From Sphingomonadales bacterium (GTDB lineage: Bacteria; Pseudomonadota; Alphaproteobacteria; Sphingomonadales; Sphingomonadaceae), in NCBI GenBank assembly GCA_004292705.1, contig RDXA01000342.1, forward strand, positions 1-19,890: a stretch of DNA of 19,890 bases, in the 5' to 3' direction. Every line of letters starts with the position of its first letter. The first letter of the stretch is position 1. Positions 1 through 8,490 of this stretch are shown here, one piece after another. The notes under the pieces are model-generated. The model was given only the letters and a program-made list of their open reading frames with translations, searched no databases and was not told the DNA's origin. The position numbers were made by a program, and so were the translations under genes.

Positions 1-592
1 CGTGCCCGCTGCATGGCTCGGCATGGGCGGCTGGGCGGGGATCGCGATTTGCTCTGCGATGCTTTTGATCTGGAAGCACCCGCTCGCCGCCTTGGCCGCG
101 CGGGCGATTGCCTTGCCGGGGATGGTGTTCTGCGCTGTGTGCCTTGCCACGGGCTCGATCTGGGGCCGGCCGACGTGGGGCACATGGTGGGAGTGGGACG
201 GGCGGCTGACCAGCATGCTCGTGCTGCTGTTCCTCTACGCTGGTTACATCGCGCTTACCGAGGCGGCCGAACGCGAAGGCTCATCCAGCAAGATTGCCGC
301 GATCTTCGGCATGGTTGGAGCGATCAACGTGCCGATCATCAACCGTTCGGTGGTGTGGTGGAACTCGCTCCATCAGCCGCCCAGCATCACCGCGGGAAAG
401 AGCGCGATCGAGCCGACGTTCCTTATTCCTCTGCTGGTTGCGGTGCTCGGGTTCTCGTTCCTGTTCGGTGCAATCGTGCTGATGCGGATGCGGGCGCTGA
501 TTGCCGAGAGCCAGGTCGAAGCGCGCCTGCGTCGCCGAGCGCTGGATGATGACGCGCCGCTCACCGCTGCCCCTGTTTTGGAGCAGGTGTGA
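1..592 (+). CDS. ccmC: CcmC, heme exporter/heme-handling permease of cytochrome c maturation (5' end outside window)
   Basis: CcmC is an inner-membrane protein that, with CcmD and the CcmAB ATPase, loads heme onto the chaperone CcmE on the periplasmic side. The visible 196 residues contain the tryptophan-rich WWD signature (WGRPTWGTWWEWDGRLTS, about residues 54-71 of the visible part). They also contain the second heme-ligand histidine in WWNSLHQP (about residue 124), several membrane segments and a charged cytoplasmic tail. The GTG at base 2 is probably not the start: base 1 is C, and the frame reads xxC-Val-Pro-Ala-Ala-Trp. This fits the family's HVPAAW motif, so the gene is cut just after the first heme-ligand histidine, and roughly 45-60 residues lie off the left edge. 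The stop codon overlaps the ccmD start (TGATG), consistent with one operon. The identification is secure; only the true start is unseen. Confidence 0.95.
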   Translation, partial: VPAAWLGMGGWAGIAICSAMLLIWKHPLAALAARAIALPGMVFCAVCLATGSIWGRPTWGTWWEWDGRLTSMLVLLFLYAGYIALTEAAEREGSSSKIAAIFGMVGAINVPIINRSVVWWNSLHQPPSITAGKSAIEPTFLIPLLVAVLGFSFLFGAIVLMRMRALIAESQVEARLRRRALDDDAPLTAAPVLEQV

Positions 593-732
593 TGCGCGAG
601 GAACTGAACCAGTGGGACTTCGTCTGGCTCGCCTATGGCGTGGCCGGTCTTGCGCTTGCCCTCCTGATCGTCTGGGCGTGGCGCTCGATGGCGCGCGCCG
701 AAGCGCGGCGCGACGCGACGCGGCGGCGCTGA
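592..732 (+). CDS. ccmD: CcmD, small heme exporter subunit
   Basis: This 46-residue protein starts at the ATG that overlaps the ccmC stop (TGATG). The translation begins MREELNQWDFVWLAYGVAGL. It has one transmembrane segment (about residues 10-30) followed by a strongly basic tail rich in Arg and Ala. In the family, CcmD is a single-span protein that joins CcmC and CcmE and is needed to release holo-CcmE from the CcmABC complex. Size, the Trp/Tyr pattern before the membrane span, the basic cytoplasmic tail and position between ccmC and ccmE all match. The sequence itself is poorly conserved in this family, so the call rests largely on context. Confidence 0.88.
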   Translation: MREELNQWDFVWLAYGVAGLALALLIVWAWRSMARAEARRDATRRR

Positions 733-746
733 CGGAGAGGCATGCG

Positions 747-1208
747 ATGAAGGCCAAGCATCAACGACTGATCCTTGTGATGATCGCGCTAGCTGCGATT
801 GTCGGAGCGGGCCTGCTGGCTGCGTGGTCGCTTCGCAATCAGGCCAACTATTTTTACCTGCCCGAACAGATGGCCGCGACGCCGCCGGAAGTGGGCCAGG
901 CTGTCCGCCTTGGCGGGATGGTGCAAAAGGGCTCGATCAAGACTGAAGCGGACGGGGTTACTGTCAACTTCATGGTCACAGGCAACACGGCTGATGCGAT
1001 CCCGGTGCGCTACAGCGGCATTCTGCCCGATCTCTTTGTCGAAGGCTCGGGTGTCGTGGCGGAGGGCAGCCTTGGCCCGGACGGCGTGTTCATGGCGAAC
1101 AATCTGCTGGCCAAGCACGACGAGAACTATGTGCCCAAGGAGCTTGAAGGCATGGGCACCGAGCAAGCCGCAAAGATGGCCTCTGACACGACAGTCGGGC
1201 TGCAATAG
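747..1208 (+). CDS. ccmE: CcmE, periplasmic heme chaperone
   Basis: CcmE binds heme covalently in the periplasm and hands it to the CcmF/CcmH ligation complex. The 153-residue product has a short basic N-terminus, a signal-anchor helix (about residues 8-26) and a beta-rich OB-fold domain. The heme-binding motif is HDENY: His124 is the expected covalent ligand and Tyr128 the axial ligand, preceded by the usual LLAKH context. The start is chosen at ATG 747 because a strong ribosome binding site (GGAGAGG, 734-740) lies 6 bases upstream and because the signal anchor begins there. A longer open frame to 501 would overlap ccmC and ccmD. It sits 14 bases after ccmD in the same operon. Confidence 0.96.
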   Translation: MKAKHQRLILVMIALAAIVGAGLLAAWSLRNQANYFYLPEQMAATPPEVGQAVRLGGMVQKGSIKTEADGVTVNFMVTGNTADAIPVRYSGILPDLFVEGSGVVAEGSLGPDGVFMANNLLAKHDENYVPKELEGMGTEQAAKMASDTTVGLQ

Positions 1209-1235
1209 CGCCGTGACACAGGTGAGAACCAAGCC

Positions 1236-3221
1236 ATGATTGCCGAGATTGGTCTTGCCGCCCTGTGGCTCGCCGCCGCACTGGCCGTGCTTCAGATGGT
1301 CTCTGGCGCCTTTGCCCTGCGGGCGAACGAGGGTGAGGTCAATCCGCTGGCGATCTATGCCCGCCCGGCTGCGGTTGTGCAGGCGTTTCTTGCGGTGCTG
1401 GCCTTTGCCATGCTGCTGTGGGCCTTTGCGATCACTGACCTTTCGCTGAAGCTGGTGGCGACCAACTCGCACTCGATGAAGCCGCTGCTCTATAAGCTCA
1501 CCGGCACGTGGGGGAACCACGAGGGTTCGATGCTGCTGTGGGTGGGCGTGCTGGCGCTCTCGGGCGGGCTGCTGGCCGCCTTCGAGAAGCGGCTGCCGGA
1601 ACGCACCATGGGCGCAACGCTCAGTGTTCAGGGATTTGTGGCGCTCGGGTTCTATGCCTTCCTGCTGCTGTCATCCAACCCGTTCGAACGGTTGCCGGTG
1701 CCAGCGGGAGAGGGCAGCGGGCTCAACCCGCTCTTGCAGGACATTGGCCTCGCGATCCATCCGCCCACGCTTTACGCAGGCTATGTGGGGCTGTCGGTCG
1801 CCTTCAGTCTGGCGATGGGCGCGCTGCTGACGCGCGAGGTCAACCCCGCCTTTGCGCGAGTGATGCGCCCCTGGGTGCTGGGCGCCTGGGTGCTGCTGAC
1901 GCTGGGGATCACGGCCGGATCCTATTGGGCCTATTACGAACTGGGCTGGGGCGGCTGGTGGTTCTGGGATCCGGTCGAGAATGCGTCGCTGATGCCGTGG
2001 CTGGCGGCAACCGCGCTGATGCATTCGGTCAGCGTGCTCGCCGCGCGCGACGCGCTGCGGACGTGGACGATCATGCTCGGCGTGCTGGCGTTCTCGATGT
2101 CGATGCTCGGCACCTTCCTGGTGCGCTCTGGCGTGCTGACTTCTGTCCACGCCTTTGCGGTTGACCCCGAGCGGGGGGCCTTCATCCTCGGGCTGCTCGG
2201 TCTCTACATCGGCGGGGCCTTCGCGATCTTCGCCTTGCGCGCTGGCGCGGTGGCCGAAGGCAAGCGTTTCGCCGTTGCCAGCCGCGAAGGCGCGTTGGTG
2301 TTCAACAATGTCATGCTTTCCGCAATTCTGGCGATCGTGCTGCTGGGCACGCTTTATCCATTGCTGACCGAAGCCTTTGACGTGCGTGTTTCTGTCGGCC
2401 CACCCTATTTCAATCCGGCTTCGGCCATCTTTGCGGTGCCGATGCTGCTGGTCATGGCAGTAGGTCCGCTGCTGCGCTGGAAGAGCGATACGCCCCGACG
2501 CCTCCAGTTCGAACTGGCGCTGATCGCGGCGCTGGTGATTGGGGTCATCGGTCTGGTGAGCGTCTTCGGCGAGTTTCCACTGTTGCCGCTGCTCGGGCTG
2601 GGGCTGGCAGCGGCGCTGGCGGTGGCGGCGTTTCTGCCATTGCGGGGACGCAAGCTCTCGCGCGTGCCGGTGGCGACCTGGGGCATGGTGATTGCCCATT
2701 TCGGCGTGGCTGTGTCGCTGTTCGGCATGGCCTGCGAAGGCGCCTTTTCGCAAGAGCGGCTTGCGGCAGTGGCGCCGGGTGGCACCGAGCAGATCGGCGA
2801 TTTCACCGTCACGCTCGAAAGCGTCACGCCGGTCGCAGGGCCGAACTGGACGGCCATCGAAGCCCGGCTGGCGATCAGCGACAAGGGCGGTGAGCCGGTG
2901 ATCCTCAACCCTCAAGCGCGCAGCTTCTGGTCGCCCCCGCAATCGACCAGCGAAAGCGCGCTGCTGACCCGTTGGGATGGCCAGCTTTACGCCGTGATCG
3001 GCAATCAGGCCGCGGATGGACGCTGGCAGATCCGCGTGTGGTGGAAGCCTTTCGTGACCTTTATCTGGTACGGCGGGCTTCTGATCGGGTTAGGCGGCGT
3101 GCTGGCAATTGCCGGGCGGGTACGGGTCGACGTCAAGCGCCGCCAGGCGAGTGCGAAGGGCGATCAGCGCCGCGCCGATCTCGAGGCGCTTGGGCAGGCC
3201 TCACCCGTGCCGGCCGAGTAG
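1236..3221 (+). CDS. ccmF: CcmF, cytochrome c heme lyase (ligation) subunit
   Basis: CcmF takes heme from CcmE and attaches it to reduced apocytochrome c. The 661-residue length is normal for the family, with around a dozen or more membrane helices. The signature is the WWD domain, YELGWGGWWFWDPVENASL starting near residue 234. Candidate heme-contact histidines are His175 (AIHPPTLYAGY), His263 (ALMHSVSV), His305 (TSVHAFAVD) and one in VIAHFGVAV near residue 490. Their spacing matches the known histidines of E. coli CcmF within a few residues. The large soluble loop after residue 500 is periplasmic in the family. The stop at 3219-3221 is followed after six bases by the ccmG GTG in the same reading frame. 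The ribosome site is weak (GGTGAG, 1221-1226). Confidence 0.97.
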   Translation: MIAEIGLAALWLAAALAVLQMVSGAFALRANEGEVNPLAIYARPAAVVQAFLAVLAFAMLLWAFAITDLSLKLVATNSHSMKPLLYKLTGTWGNHEGSMLLWVGVLALSGGLLAAFEKRLPERTMGATLSVQGFVALGFYAFLLLSSNPFERLPVPAGEGSGLNPLLQDIGLAIHPPTLYAGYVGLSVAFSLAMGALLTREVNPAFARVMRPWVLGAWVLLTLGITAGSYWAYYELGWGGWWFWDPVENASLMPWLAATALMHSVSVLAARDALRTWTIMLGVLAFSMSMLGTFLVRSGVLTSVHAFAVDPERGAFILGLLGLYIGGAFAIFALRAGAVAEGKRFAVASREGALVFNNVMLSAILAIVLLGTLYPLLTEAFDVRVSVGPPYFNPASAIFAVPMLLVMAVGPLLRWKSDTPRRLQFELALIAALVIGVIGLVSVFGEFPLLPLLGLGLAAALAVAAFLPLRGRKLSRVPVATWGMVIAHFGVAVSLFGMACEGAFSQERLAAVAPGGTEQIGDFTVTLESVTPVAGPNWTAIEARLAISDKGGEPVILNPQARSFWSPPQSTSESALLTRWDGQLYAVIGNQAADGRWQIRVWWKPFVTFIWYGGLLIGLGGVLAIAGRVRVDVKRRQASAKGDQRRADLEALGQASPVPAE

Positions 3222-3227
3222 CCCCGG

Positions 3228-3758
3228 GTGTCTGCGCGTCTTTATCTCTGGGTGCCGCTCGCCCTGTTCGCCTTCTTCGCGGGGCTTGCGGCCTTTATGC
3301 TGACGCAAGAGAAGAACCAGTTCGTCGAGAGCACGATGATCGGTCAGCCCTTGCCTGACTTCGCTCTCGATCCGGCCTTCACGGGCTTACCCGGAGCCTC
3401 CAAGGCCGATTTCATCGGGGGGCAGCCGCGCCTGCTCAACATCTGGGCAAGCTGGTGCCTGCCCTGCATCGCCGAGGCTCCGCAGCTTGAGGCCTTGAAG
3501 GCGCAAGGTGCCGAAATCATCGGCATCGCGATCCGCGACCGGCCCAATGACGTCGCCCGTTTCCTTGCCCGCCACGGCAATCCCTATTCCCGGATCGGCA
3601 GCGATGCGATCTCCGAGGTGCAGCTGGCGATCGGCTCTTCTGGTGTGCCTGAAACTTTCGTGATCGATGCCAAGGGCGTGATCCGCTATCAGCATATTGG
3701 TGATATCCGCCCTGAACATGTGCCGGTGCTGATGGCCGAATTGGAGAAGGCGCGATGA
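3228..3758 (+). CDS. ccmG: CcmG/DsbE, membrane-anchored thioredoxin of cytochrome c maturation
   Basis: CcmG supplies reducing equivalents in the periplasm, keeping the CXXCH cysteines of apocytochrome c, or CcmH, reduced. The 176 residues comprise an N-terminal membrane anchor (about 6-25) and a thioredoxin-like domain. Its active site is WASWCLPC (Cys77, Cys80), followed by the acidic IAEAP context typical of CcmG, and the cis-proline loop is GVPETFVID. The GTG start at 3228 is forced: it is the first start codon after the in-frame ccmF stop, and the anchor would be lost at any later start. No good ribosome site is visible, so initiation probably depends on ribosomes finishing ccmF. The stop overlaps ccmH by 4 bases (ATGA). 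Confidence 0.95.
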   Translation: MSARLYLWVPLALFAFFAGLAAFMLTQEKNQFVESTMIGQPLPDFALDPAFTGLPGASKADFIGGQPRLLNIWASWCLPCIAEAPQLEALKAQGAEIIGIAIRDRPNDVARFLARHGNPYSRIGSDAISEVQLAIGSSGVPETFVIDAKGVIRYQHIGDIRPEHVPVLMAELEKAR

Positions 3759-4183
3759 TCCGGGCTGTGGCGTCGCTGTTGCTGGCCATGCTGGCGCTTC
3801 CCGCGCTGGCGCAGGATTCCATGCCGCCTGCACCCTATGCCTATAACCAGCTCGACGATCCCCGGCTCGAGGCCGAGGCGAGCGCGCTCATGCAGACTTT
3901 GCGCTGCCTCAAGTGCCAATCACAATCCATTGCTGACAGCGATGCCCCCATGGCGGGCGACATGCGCCATCAGGTGCGCAGCCGCATTCTCGCAGGCGAA
4001 AGCCCGGATGCGATCCGCCGCTGGCTGGTCGCCCGCTACGGTGATTATGTCAGCTACGAACCCGAGGTGAGCAGCACCACCTGGCCGCTTTTCGCGATCC
4101 CCGTGCTGGTGATCCTGATTGTCGCAGGCGTGCTGCTGCGGCGGCTCGGCAAGCGCCGGAATGATGCAGGAGAGGCAGCATGA
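3755..4183 (+). CDS. ccmH: CcmH, apocytochrome c thiol-reductase subunit
   Basis: This 142-residue protein has a cleavable signal peptide ending near ALPALAQ (residue 20) and the family motif LRCLKCQSQSI with the redox pair Cys51 and Cys54. A three-helix domain containing ADSDAPMAGDMR follows, and a C-terminal membrane helix (about 106-127) ends in a basic RRLGKRR tail. CcmH works with CcmG to keep the heme-binding cysteines of apocytochrome c reduced and joins CcmF and CcmI in the ligation complex. It corresponds to the short N-terminal form (CcmL-type) rather than the longer E. coli protein, whose extra C-terminal part is encoded here by the next gene. Both junctions are 4-base ATGA overlaps. 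Confidence 0.95.
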   Translation: MIRAVASLLLAMLALPALAQDSMPPAPYAYNQLDDPRLEAEASALMQTLRCLKCQSQSIADSDAPMAGDMRHQVRSRILAGESPDAIRRWLVARYGDYVSYEPEVSSTTWPLFAIPVLVILIVAGVLLRRLGKRRNDAGEAA

Positions 4184-4827
4184 TCAGCGGCTGGCTGGCG
4201 GTTTTGGCGCTCGCGGGGGCGGCATTTGCGCTTGCGGTATTGCTGCTCAAACTGCCGCGCGATGGCATGACGCTGTTTGCTGCGGTGCTGGTGTTCGGCC
4301 TGACGGGCTATGCCTGGCAGGGTTCGCCCGGTCAGCCTTCCGCGCCCAAGGTGGCAGCATCTGCCGCTGGCGGGCAGGGTGAGGCGATGGTCACGGGCCG
4401 CTCTGCGCTGTTCAGTCGAACACTGCCGCCGCCCGATTATCTCGTGACTTCCGATGCCTTCGCCCGCCGCGGCCAGTTTGCCGATGCCGCCGCGCTGCTG
4501 CAAAAGGGGCTGAAGGACAACCCGCGCGATCTGGAAAGCTGGCTGGCGCTCGGCCTTGCGCTGGTGGGGCATGCCGATGGTTTCGTGACGCCTGCCGCGG
4601 TGCAGGCCTTCGGCCGTGCCCGGGCGATCGATCCGGCGCACCCGGGGGCAGAATACTTTCTCGGTTTTGCCTATCTTCAGAGCGGCGAGATTGTTGCTGC
4701 ACGCAACGTATGGGCTGGACTGGTCGAACGCTCGCCCGCTGATGCACCGTGGCGCGAGGGATTGGAGGCAGAAGTGGCCCGGCTCGATGACATGATTGCT
4801 CGGGCGCCAATGCTGCAAGGCCAATGA
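4180..4827 (+). CDS. ccmI: CcmI/CycH-like TPR protein of cytochrome c biogenesis (short form)
   Basis: The 215-residue product has two membrane helices (about 4-24 and 30-47) separated by only a handful of residues. A linker follows, then a C-terminal helical domain (about 85-213) with tetratricopeptide-like repeats such as DAFARRGQFADAAALLQKGL and AEYFLGFAYLQSGEIVAARN. In the family, CcmI/CycH holds apocytochrome c through its TPR domain and brings it to CcmF and CcmH. It overlaps ccmH by 4 bases and closes the ccm cluster, which supports the role. It is shorter than classical CycH proteins and lacks most of the cytoplasmic loop between the two helices. A general TPR protein is the alternative, but the position makes CcmI much more likely. 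Confidence 0.82.
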   Translation: MISGWLAVLALAGAAFALAVLLLKLPRDGMTLFAAVLVFGLTGYAWQGSPGQPSAPKVAASAAGGQGEAMVTGRSALFSRTLPPPDYLVTSDAFARRGQFADAAALLQKGLKDNPRDLESWLALGLALVGHADGFVTPAAVQAFGRARAIDPAHPGAEYFLGFAYLQSGEIVAARNVWAGLVERSPADAPWREGLEAEVARLDDMIARAPMLQGQ

Positions 4828-4863
4828 CACGTCGTCACGCCTCCCCGCGACCGTCACGTGTCA
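4825..4863. repeat. 8-bp perfect inverted repeat at the end of ccmI
   Basis: The arms TGACACGT (4825-4832) and ACGTGTCA (4856-4863) are exact reverse complements separated by 23 bases. The left arm includes the ccmI stop codon. A 7-base direct repeat, CGTCACG, lies at 4833-4839 and 4852-4858. No T-run follows, so this is not a classical intrinsic terminator. It could be a weak stem ending the ccm transcript or a protein-binding site upstream of kup, but chance cannot be excluded. Confidence 0.35.
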
Positions 4864-4878
4864 AACGGAGCGTCGATA

Positions 4879-4907
4879 TTGCAGGTGCGAACACGCAGTG
4901 CTAGGCG
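4879..4907 (+). promoter_or_regulatory. Possible kup promoter
   Basis: TTGCAG (4879-4884) and TAGGCG (4902-4907) are separated by 17 bases; the second element sits in GCTAGGCG, which resembles the alphaproteobacterial -10 pattern GCTA. It would give a leader of about 65 bases before the kup ATG at 4980. Each element departs from consensus, so this is only a candidate. The 152-bp gap between ccmI and kup is otherwise featureless apart from the inverted repeat at its left end. Confidence 0.25.
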
Positions 4908-4979
4908 CGCCCCCTTGCCGGTTGCGAGTCGTTCTAGCCGGGTGGGCAGTACCGGGGGGATACGGGAAATCCGTTTGAT

Positions 4980-6917
4980 ATGAGCAGCACGCCAACACCC
5001 GCCGAAGCCACCGCGACCCATAGTCACGGCCACAAGGCTTCAACCGTGACCCTCGCGATCGGCGCAGTAGGCGTGGTGTTCGGAGATATCGGCACCAGCC
5101 CGCTCTATGCTTTCCGCGAGACTTTCGCCTCGCATCACGGTGTCCCCGGCATCTTGCCCGATGCACAGCACATCCACGGGGTGCTGAGCCTGGTGTTCTG
5201 GTCGATGATGATGGTGGTGACGGTCAAATACGTTCTCACCATCATGCGCGCCGACAATCGCGGAGAGGGCGGGAGCCTGGCGTTGCTGGCACTGATCAAG
5301 CGGACATCCGACAAGTCGGGCTGGACCGCCCCGCTGGTGCTGCTCGGGGTGTTTGCGACCGCGCTGTTCTATGGCGACAGCATGATTACGCCCGCAATCT
5401 CGGTGCTGTCGGCGACCGAAGGCCTCCAATACATCGTGCCCGGCTTCAAGCCGTGGATCGTGCCGACAGCGGTGGCGATCCTGTTTGGCCTGTTCGCGAT
5501 CCAGTCGCGCGGGACCGACCGGGTGGGCAAGCTGTTTGGGCCCATCATGCTGACCTATTTCGTGATGCTGGCGACGCTGGGTGTGATGCACCTGTCCGCC
5601 AATCCGGCGATTATCCTTGAGACGATCAATCCGATGAATGCGCTGCGGTTCTTTGTGACCGACGGGTTTACGGCCTTCATTGCGCTCGGCAGCGTGGTGC
5701 TCGCGGTCACCGGGGCCGAGGCGCTCTATGCCGACATGGGCCATTTCGGGCGCAAGCCGATCGGGCTGTCATGGCTGACCTTCGTGTTTCCGGCGTTGAT
5801 GCTCAACTACATGGGGCAAGGCGCGTTGATCCTGTCGCAGTCCTCGCCCGAGGCTGCGGCGGCGCTGATCAGGGATCCGTTCTTCCTGATGATCCCCGAT
5901 GTGGTGCGCTTGCCGGTGATCATCCTCGCACTGCTCGCCACGATTATCGCCAGCCAGGCAGTGATCTCGGGCGCGTTCAGCCTGACCCAGCAGGCGATCC
6001 AGCTGGGCTTCATCCCGCGCATGGAAATCCGTCACACCAGTGCAGCGGCCGCCGGACAGATCTATATCCCGGTGATCAACTGGGCGCTGATGGTGATGGT
6101 GATCCTGCTGGTGCTGTTCTTCCAGTCATCCAGCAATCTTGCCGCAGCCTATGGCATTGCGGTGACAGGCGCGATGTTCATCGACACGCTGCTGCTTGCT
6201 GCGGTGCTGTTCGCGCTATGGCGCTGGCCAGTCTGGAAGGCGCTGCCGCTGGTGATCGCCTTCCTGATCGTTGATGTTGCCTATTTCGGCGCCAACCTCA
6301 TCAAGGTTCCGCAGGGCGGGTGGGTGCCGCTGCTGATCGGGTTCTTCATCTTCACGCTGCTGACCACCTGGTCCAAGGGCCGCGAGCTGATGCGCGCGAG
6401 CATGACCGAAGGCTCGCTCCCGATCGAGATTTTCGCCAAGAGCGCTCAGAACAGCGCGACGCGCGTGCCCGGGACGTCAGTGTTCATGGCCTCGACCAAT
6501 ACCGGGGTGCCCTCGGCGCTGCTGCACAATATCAAGCACAACAAGGTGCTGCACGAACGGGTGCTGATCCTGACCGTAGCGGTGCAGGGCATGCCCTATG
6601 TCGACGAGACCGAGCGTTACGAGTGCAAGAACCTGGGCAACGGGTTCTACCGGGTGACGATCAACTGCGGCTTCCTTGAGGAGACCGACGTGCCCAAGCT
6701 GCTCGGCACACTGACGCTGTGCGACGGCACCTTCGACATGATGCACACCAGCTTCTTCCTGTCGCGCCAGACGCTGCTGGCCTCGGCCAAGCCGGGCATG
6801 GCGATCTGGCGTGAAAAGCTGTTCGCCTGGATGCTGCGCAATGCAGCGAGCGCGATGGAGTTCTTCCGCCTGCCGACCAACCGCGTCGTCGAACTGGGGA
6901 GCCAGGTGGAGATTTAG
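4980..6917 (+). CDS. kup: Kup, low-affinity potassium uptake protein
   Basis: Kup is an inner-membrane K+ transporter thought to work as a K+/H+ symporter. The 645-residue length is typical. The family signature [15 protein letters not shown] lies at about residues 35-49 in the first helix, and around a dozen hydrophobic segments run to about residue 470. A C-terminal cytoplasmic domain of about 170 residues contains the usual [20 protein letters not shown] block. The ATG at 4980 is chosen because it precedes the short hydrophilic N-terminus common in the family; only weak Shine-Dalgarno potential is visible upstream. The gene lies between the ccm cluster and the oppositely oriented yciB, whose stop it overlaps by 4 bases. 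Nothing suggests functional linkage to the ccm genes. Confidence 0.97.
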   Translation: MSSTPTPAEATATHSHGHKASTVTLAIGAVGVVFGDIGTSPLYAFRETFASHHGVPGILPDAQHIHGVLSLVFWSMMMVVTVKYVLTIMRADNRGEGGSLALLALIKRTSDKSGWTAPLVLLGVFATALFYGDSMITPAISVLSATEGLQYIVPGFKPWIVPTAVAILFGLFAIQSRGTDRVGKLFGPIMLTYFVMLATLGVMHLSANPAIILETINPMNALRFFVTDGFTAFIALGSVVLAVTGAEALYADMGHFGRKPIGLSWLTFVFPALMLNYMGQGALILSQSSPEAAAALIRDPFFLMIPDVVRLPVIILALLATIIASQAVISGAFSLTQQAIQLGFIPRMEIRHTSAAAAGQIYIPVINWALMVMVILLVLFFQSSSNLAAAYGIAVTGAMFIDTLLLAAVLFALWRWPVWKALPLVIAFLIVDVAYFGANLIKVPQGGWVPLLIGFFIFTLLTTWSKGRELMRASMTEGSLPIEIFAKSAQNSATRVPGTSVFMASTNTGVPSALLHNIKHNKVLHERVLILTVAVQGMPYVDETERYECKNLGNGFYRVTINCGFLEETDVPKLLGTLTLCDGTFDMMHTSFFLSRQTLLASAKPGMAIWREKLFAWMLRNAASAMEFFRLPTNRVVELGSQVEI

Positions 6918-7564
6918 CTCCCGGTGGGCGGTTCGTCAGTCAACGGCTCGTCGCGGCCTTCGAAGCTCAGCCCGTGCTTCAGCAGCATCGGGATCTGGCT
7001 GAAGGTGAACAGGAAGGTCAGCGGCAGGAACACCCACAGCTTGGCCCAGAGCCAGCCCTCGAAATCGAGGCTCGCGCGCAGGCCTTCGTTGAGGCCGGCA
7101 AGGACGAGGAAGAACACCCCCCAGTTGCGCGACAGCTTGAGCCATCCTTCCTCCGACAAGCCCTCGAAAGCGGCTTCGAGCAGGATCTTCAGCAGCGCCT
7201 TACCGGCAAAGAACCCGCCCAGCAGCGCCACACCGAAGCAGGCGTAGATGATGGTCGGCTTCAGTTGCACGAAGGTCGGATCGCCGAAGAAAATCGTCAG
7301 GCTGCCAAAGCCCACGATCAGCGCGGTCGAGAACCAGAGCATCGGCGAGACTTTGCCCAGCCGCCACTTCGATACCAGCAGGGCGACCACCGCAGCGAGC
7401 ATGAAGGCGCCGGTGCCATAAATGATCGCGCCCAGCTCCCCGGCCGGATTGGGATCGGCGGGCGCGTTCAGGCGGTAAACGCCGAGGAACACCAAGAGCG
7501 GGCCGTAATCGACTGCGACGCTGATCCAGCTGGAAGCGGCTTTCTTGCCTTCGCTCTCGCTCAT
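6914..7564 (-). CDS. yciB: YciB/IspZ, inner membrane-spanning (septation protein A) family
   Basis: YciB proteins are multi-span inner-membrane proteins linked in other bacteria to envelope synthesis and cell division; the molecular activity is not settled. This 216-residue copy has about five hydrophobic helices. It also has family-like blocks such as [14 protein letters not shown] near the N-terminus, [16 protein letters not shown] in the middle, and [19 protein letters not shown] with [20 protein letters not shown] near the C-terminus. The ATG at 7564 overlaps the ftsY stop (TGATG) and is preferred; a GTG one codon earlier (7567) is also possible. It is the last gene of the dapF-mtaB-ftsY run. 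Its last bases overlap the end of kup on the other strand, leaving no separate terminator. Confidence 0.9.
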   Translation of the reverse strand: MSESEGKKAASSWISVAVDYGPLLVFLGVYRLNAPADPNPAGELGAIIYGTGAFMLAAVVALLVSKWRLGKVSPMLWFSTALIVGFGSLTIFFGDPTFVQLKPTIIYACFGVALLGGFFAGKALLKILLEAAFEGLSEEGWLKLSRNWGVFFLVLAGLNEGLRASLDFEGWLWAKLWVFLPLTFLFTFSQIPMLLKHGLSFEGRDEPLTDEPPTGS

Positions 7565-8490
7565 CACGCCACTCCGGCAATCACGCGGGCGACCAGATCG
7601 GGATCGAAGGGCCGCAGATCCTCCATCTTTTCGCCGACGCCGATGGCGTGGATGGGCAGGCCATATTGCTCGGCCGCCGCCACCAGCACGCCGCCGCGCG
7701 CGGTACCGTCGAGCTTGGTCATGATCAGGCCAGTGACGCCCGCGACTTCCTTGAACACATCGATCTGCGAGAGCGCATTCTGGCCGTTGGTGGCATCGAG
7801 CACCAGCACGACATCATGCGGCGCTTCGGGATTGAGCCGGCCGAGGACGCGGCGGATCTTGGCCAGTTCCTCCATCAGCTCCTTCTTGTTCTGAAGGCGG
7901 CCCGCGGTGTCGACGATCAGCGCGTCGATCCCGGTGTCGGTGGCCTGTTTCACCGCGTCGAACACAATCGCCGCCGGGTCGCCGCCTTCGGGCCCGCGCA
8001 CGAGATCAACCCCGATGCGGCCCGCCCAGGTGGCGAGTTGGCCGATCGCGGCGGCGCGGAACGTGTCACCCGCGGCCAGCAGCACGCCGTAATCATCCTC
8101 CTGGAAGAGGTGTGCGAGCTTGGCGATGGTGGTGGTCTTGCCGCTGCCGTTGACCCCGATCACCAGGATCACCTGCGGGCGCGGGAAGGCCGTGATTTCA
8201 AGCGGCTTGGCGACCGGGCGCAGGATCGCAGCGATTTCCTCGCTCACGGCCTCTTTCAGCTCGCGAGTGGTGATTTCCAGCCCGAAGCGCTTCTCGGCGA
8301 GGCGCGCGCGGATGCGAGCAGCGGCGGCGGGGCCAAGGTCAGAAAGGATCAGCGCATCCTCGACCTCGTCGAGCGTCGCATCGTCAAGCTTCGCCGTCCC
8401 GCTGCTGCTGCCGGGCAGGTTGGCAGCAAGCCGCTCCGACGTCTTGGCGAAGCCGCCGAACAGGCGCTGGGTCCAGCTGGTTTCACTCAT
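7564..8490 (-). CDS. ftsY: FtsY, signal recognition particle receptor GTPase
   Basis: FtsY is the SRP receptor, which pairs with Ffh to dock ribosomes making membrane proteins at the Sec translocon. The 308 residues contain an N domain (about 1-95) and a G domain. GTPase motifs are all present: P-loop GVNGSGKTTT (112-121), DTFRAAA (142-148), DTAGR (194-198) and TKLDG (258-262) followed by TARGG. The protein starts MSETSWTQRLFGGF, a short N-terminus in place of the long acidic A domain of enterobacterial FtsY. The ATG at 8490 overlaps the mtaB stop (ATGA), which is why the longer open frame to 8649 is not used. Downstream it overlaps yciB. Translational coupling along this run is likely. Confidence 0.97.
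   Translation of the reverse strand: MSETSWTQRLFGGFAKTSERLAANLPGSSSGTAKLDDATLDEVEDALILSDLGPAAAARIRARLAEKRFGLEITTRELKEAVSEEIAAILRPVAKPLEITAFPRPQVILVIGVNGSGKTTTIAKLAHLFQEDDYGVLLAAGDTFRAAAIGQLATWAGRIGVDLVRGPEGGDPAAIVFDAVKQATDTGIDALIVDTAGRLQNKKELMEELAKIRRVLGRLNPEAPHDVVLVLDATNGQNALSQIDVFKEVAGVTGLIMTKLDGTARGGVLVAAAEQYGLPIHAIGVGEKMEDLRPFDPDLVARVIAGVA

Noticed and set aside
501..746. Long upstream extension of ccmE
   Set aside because: It would overlap ccmC and ccmD completely; the ribosome site and signal anchor mark 747 as the start.
1671..2942. 423-codon open frame antisense to ccmF
   Set aside because: It is very rich in Arg, Gln and His and has no recognisable domain, as expected for the shadow of a GC-rich membrane protein gene; ccmF is certain on the other strand.
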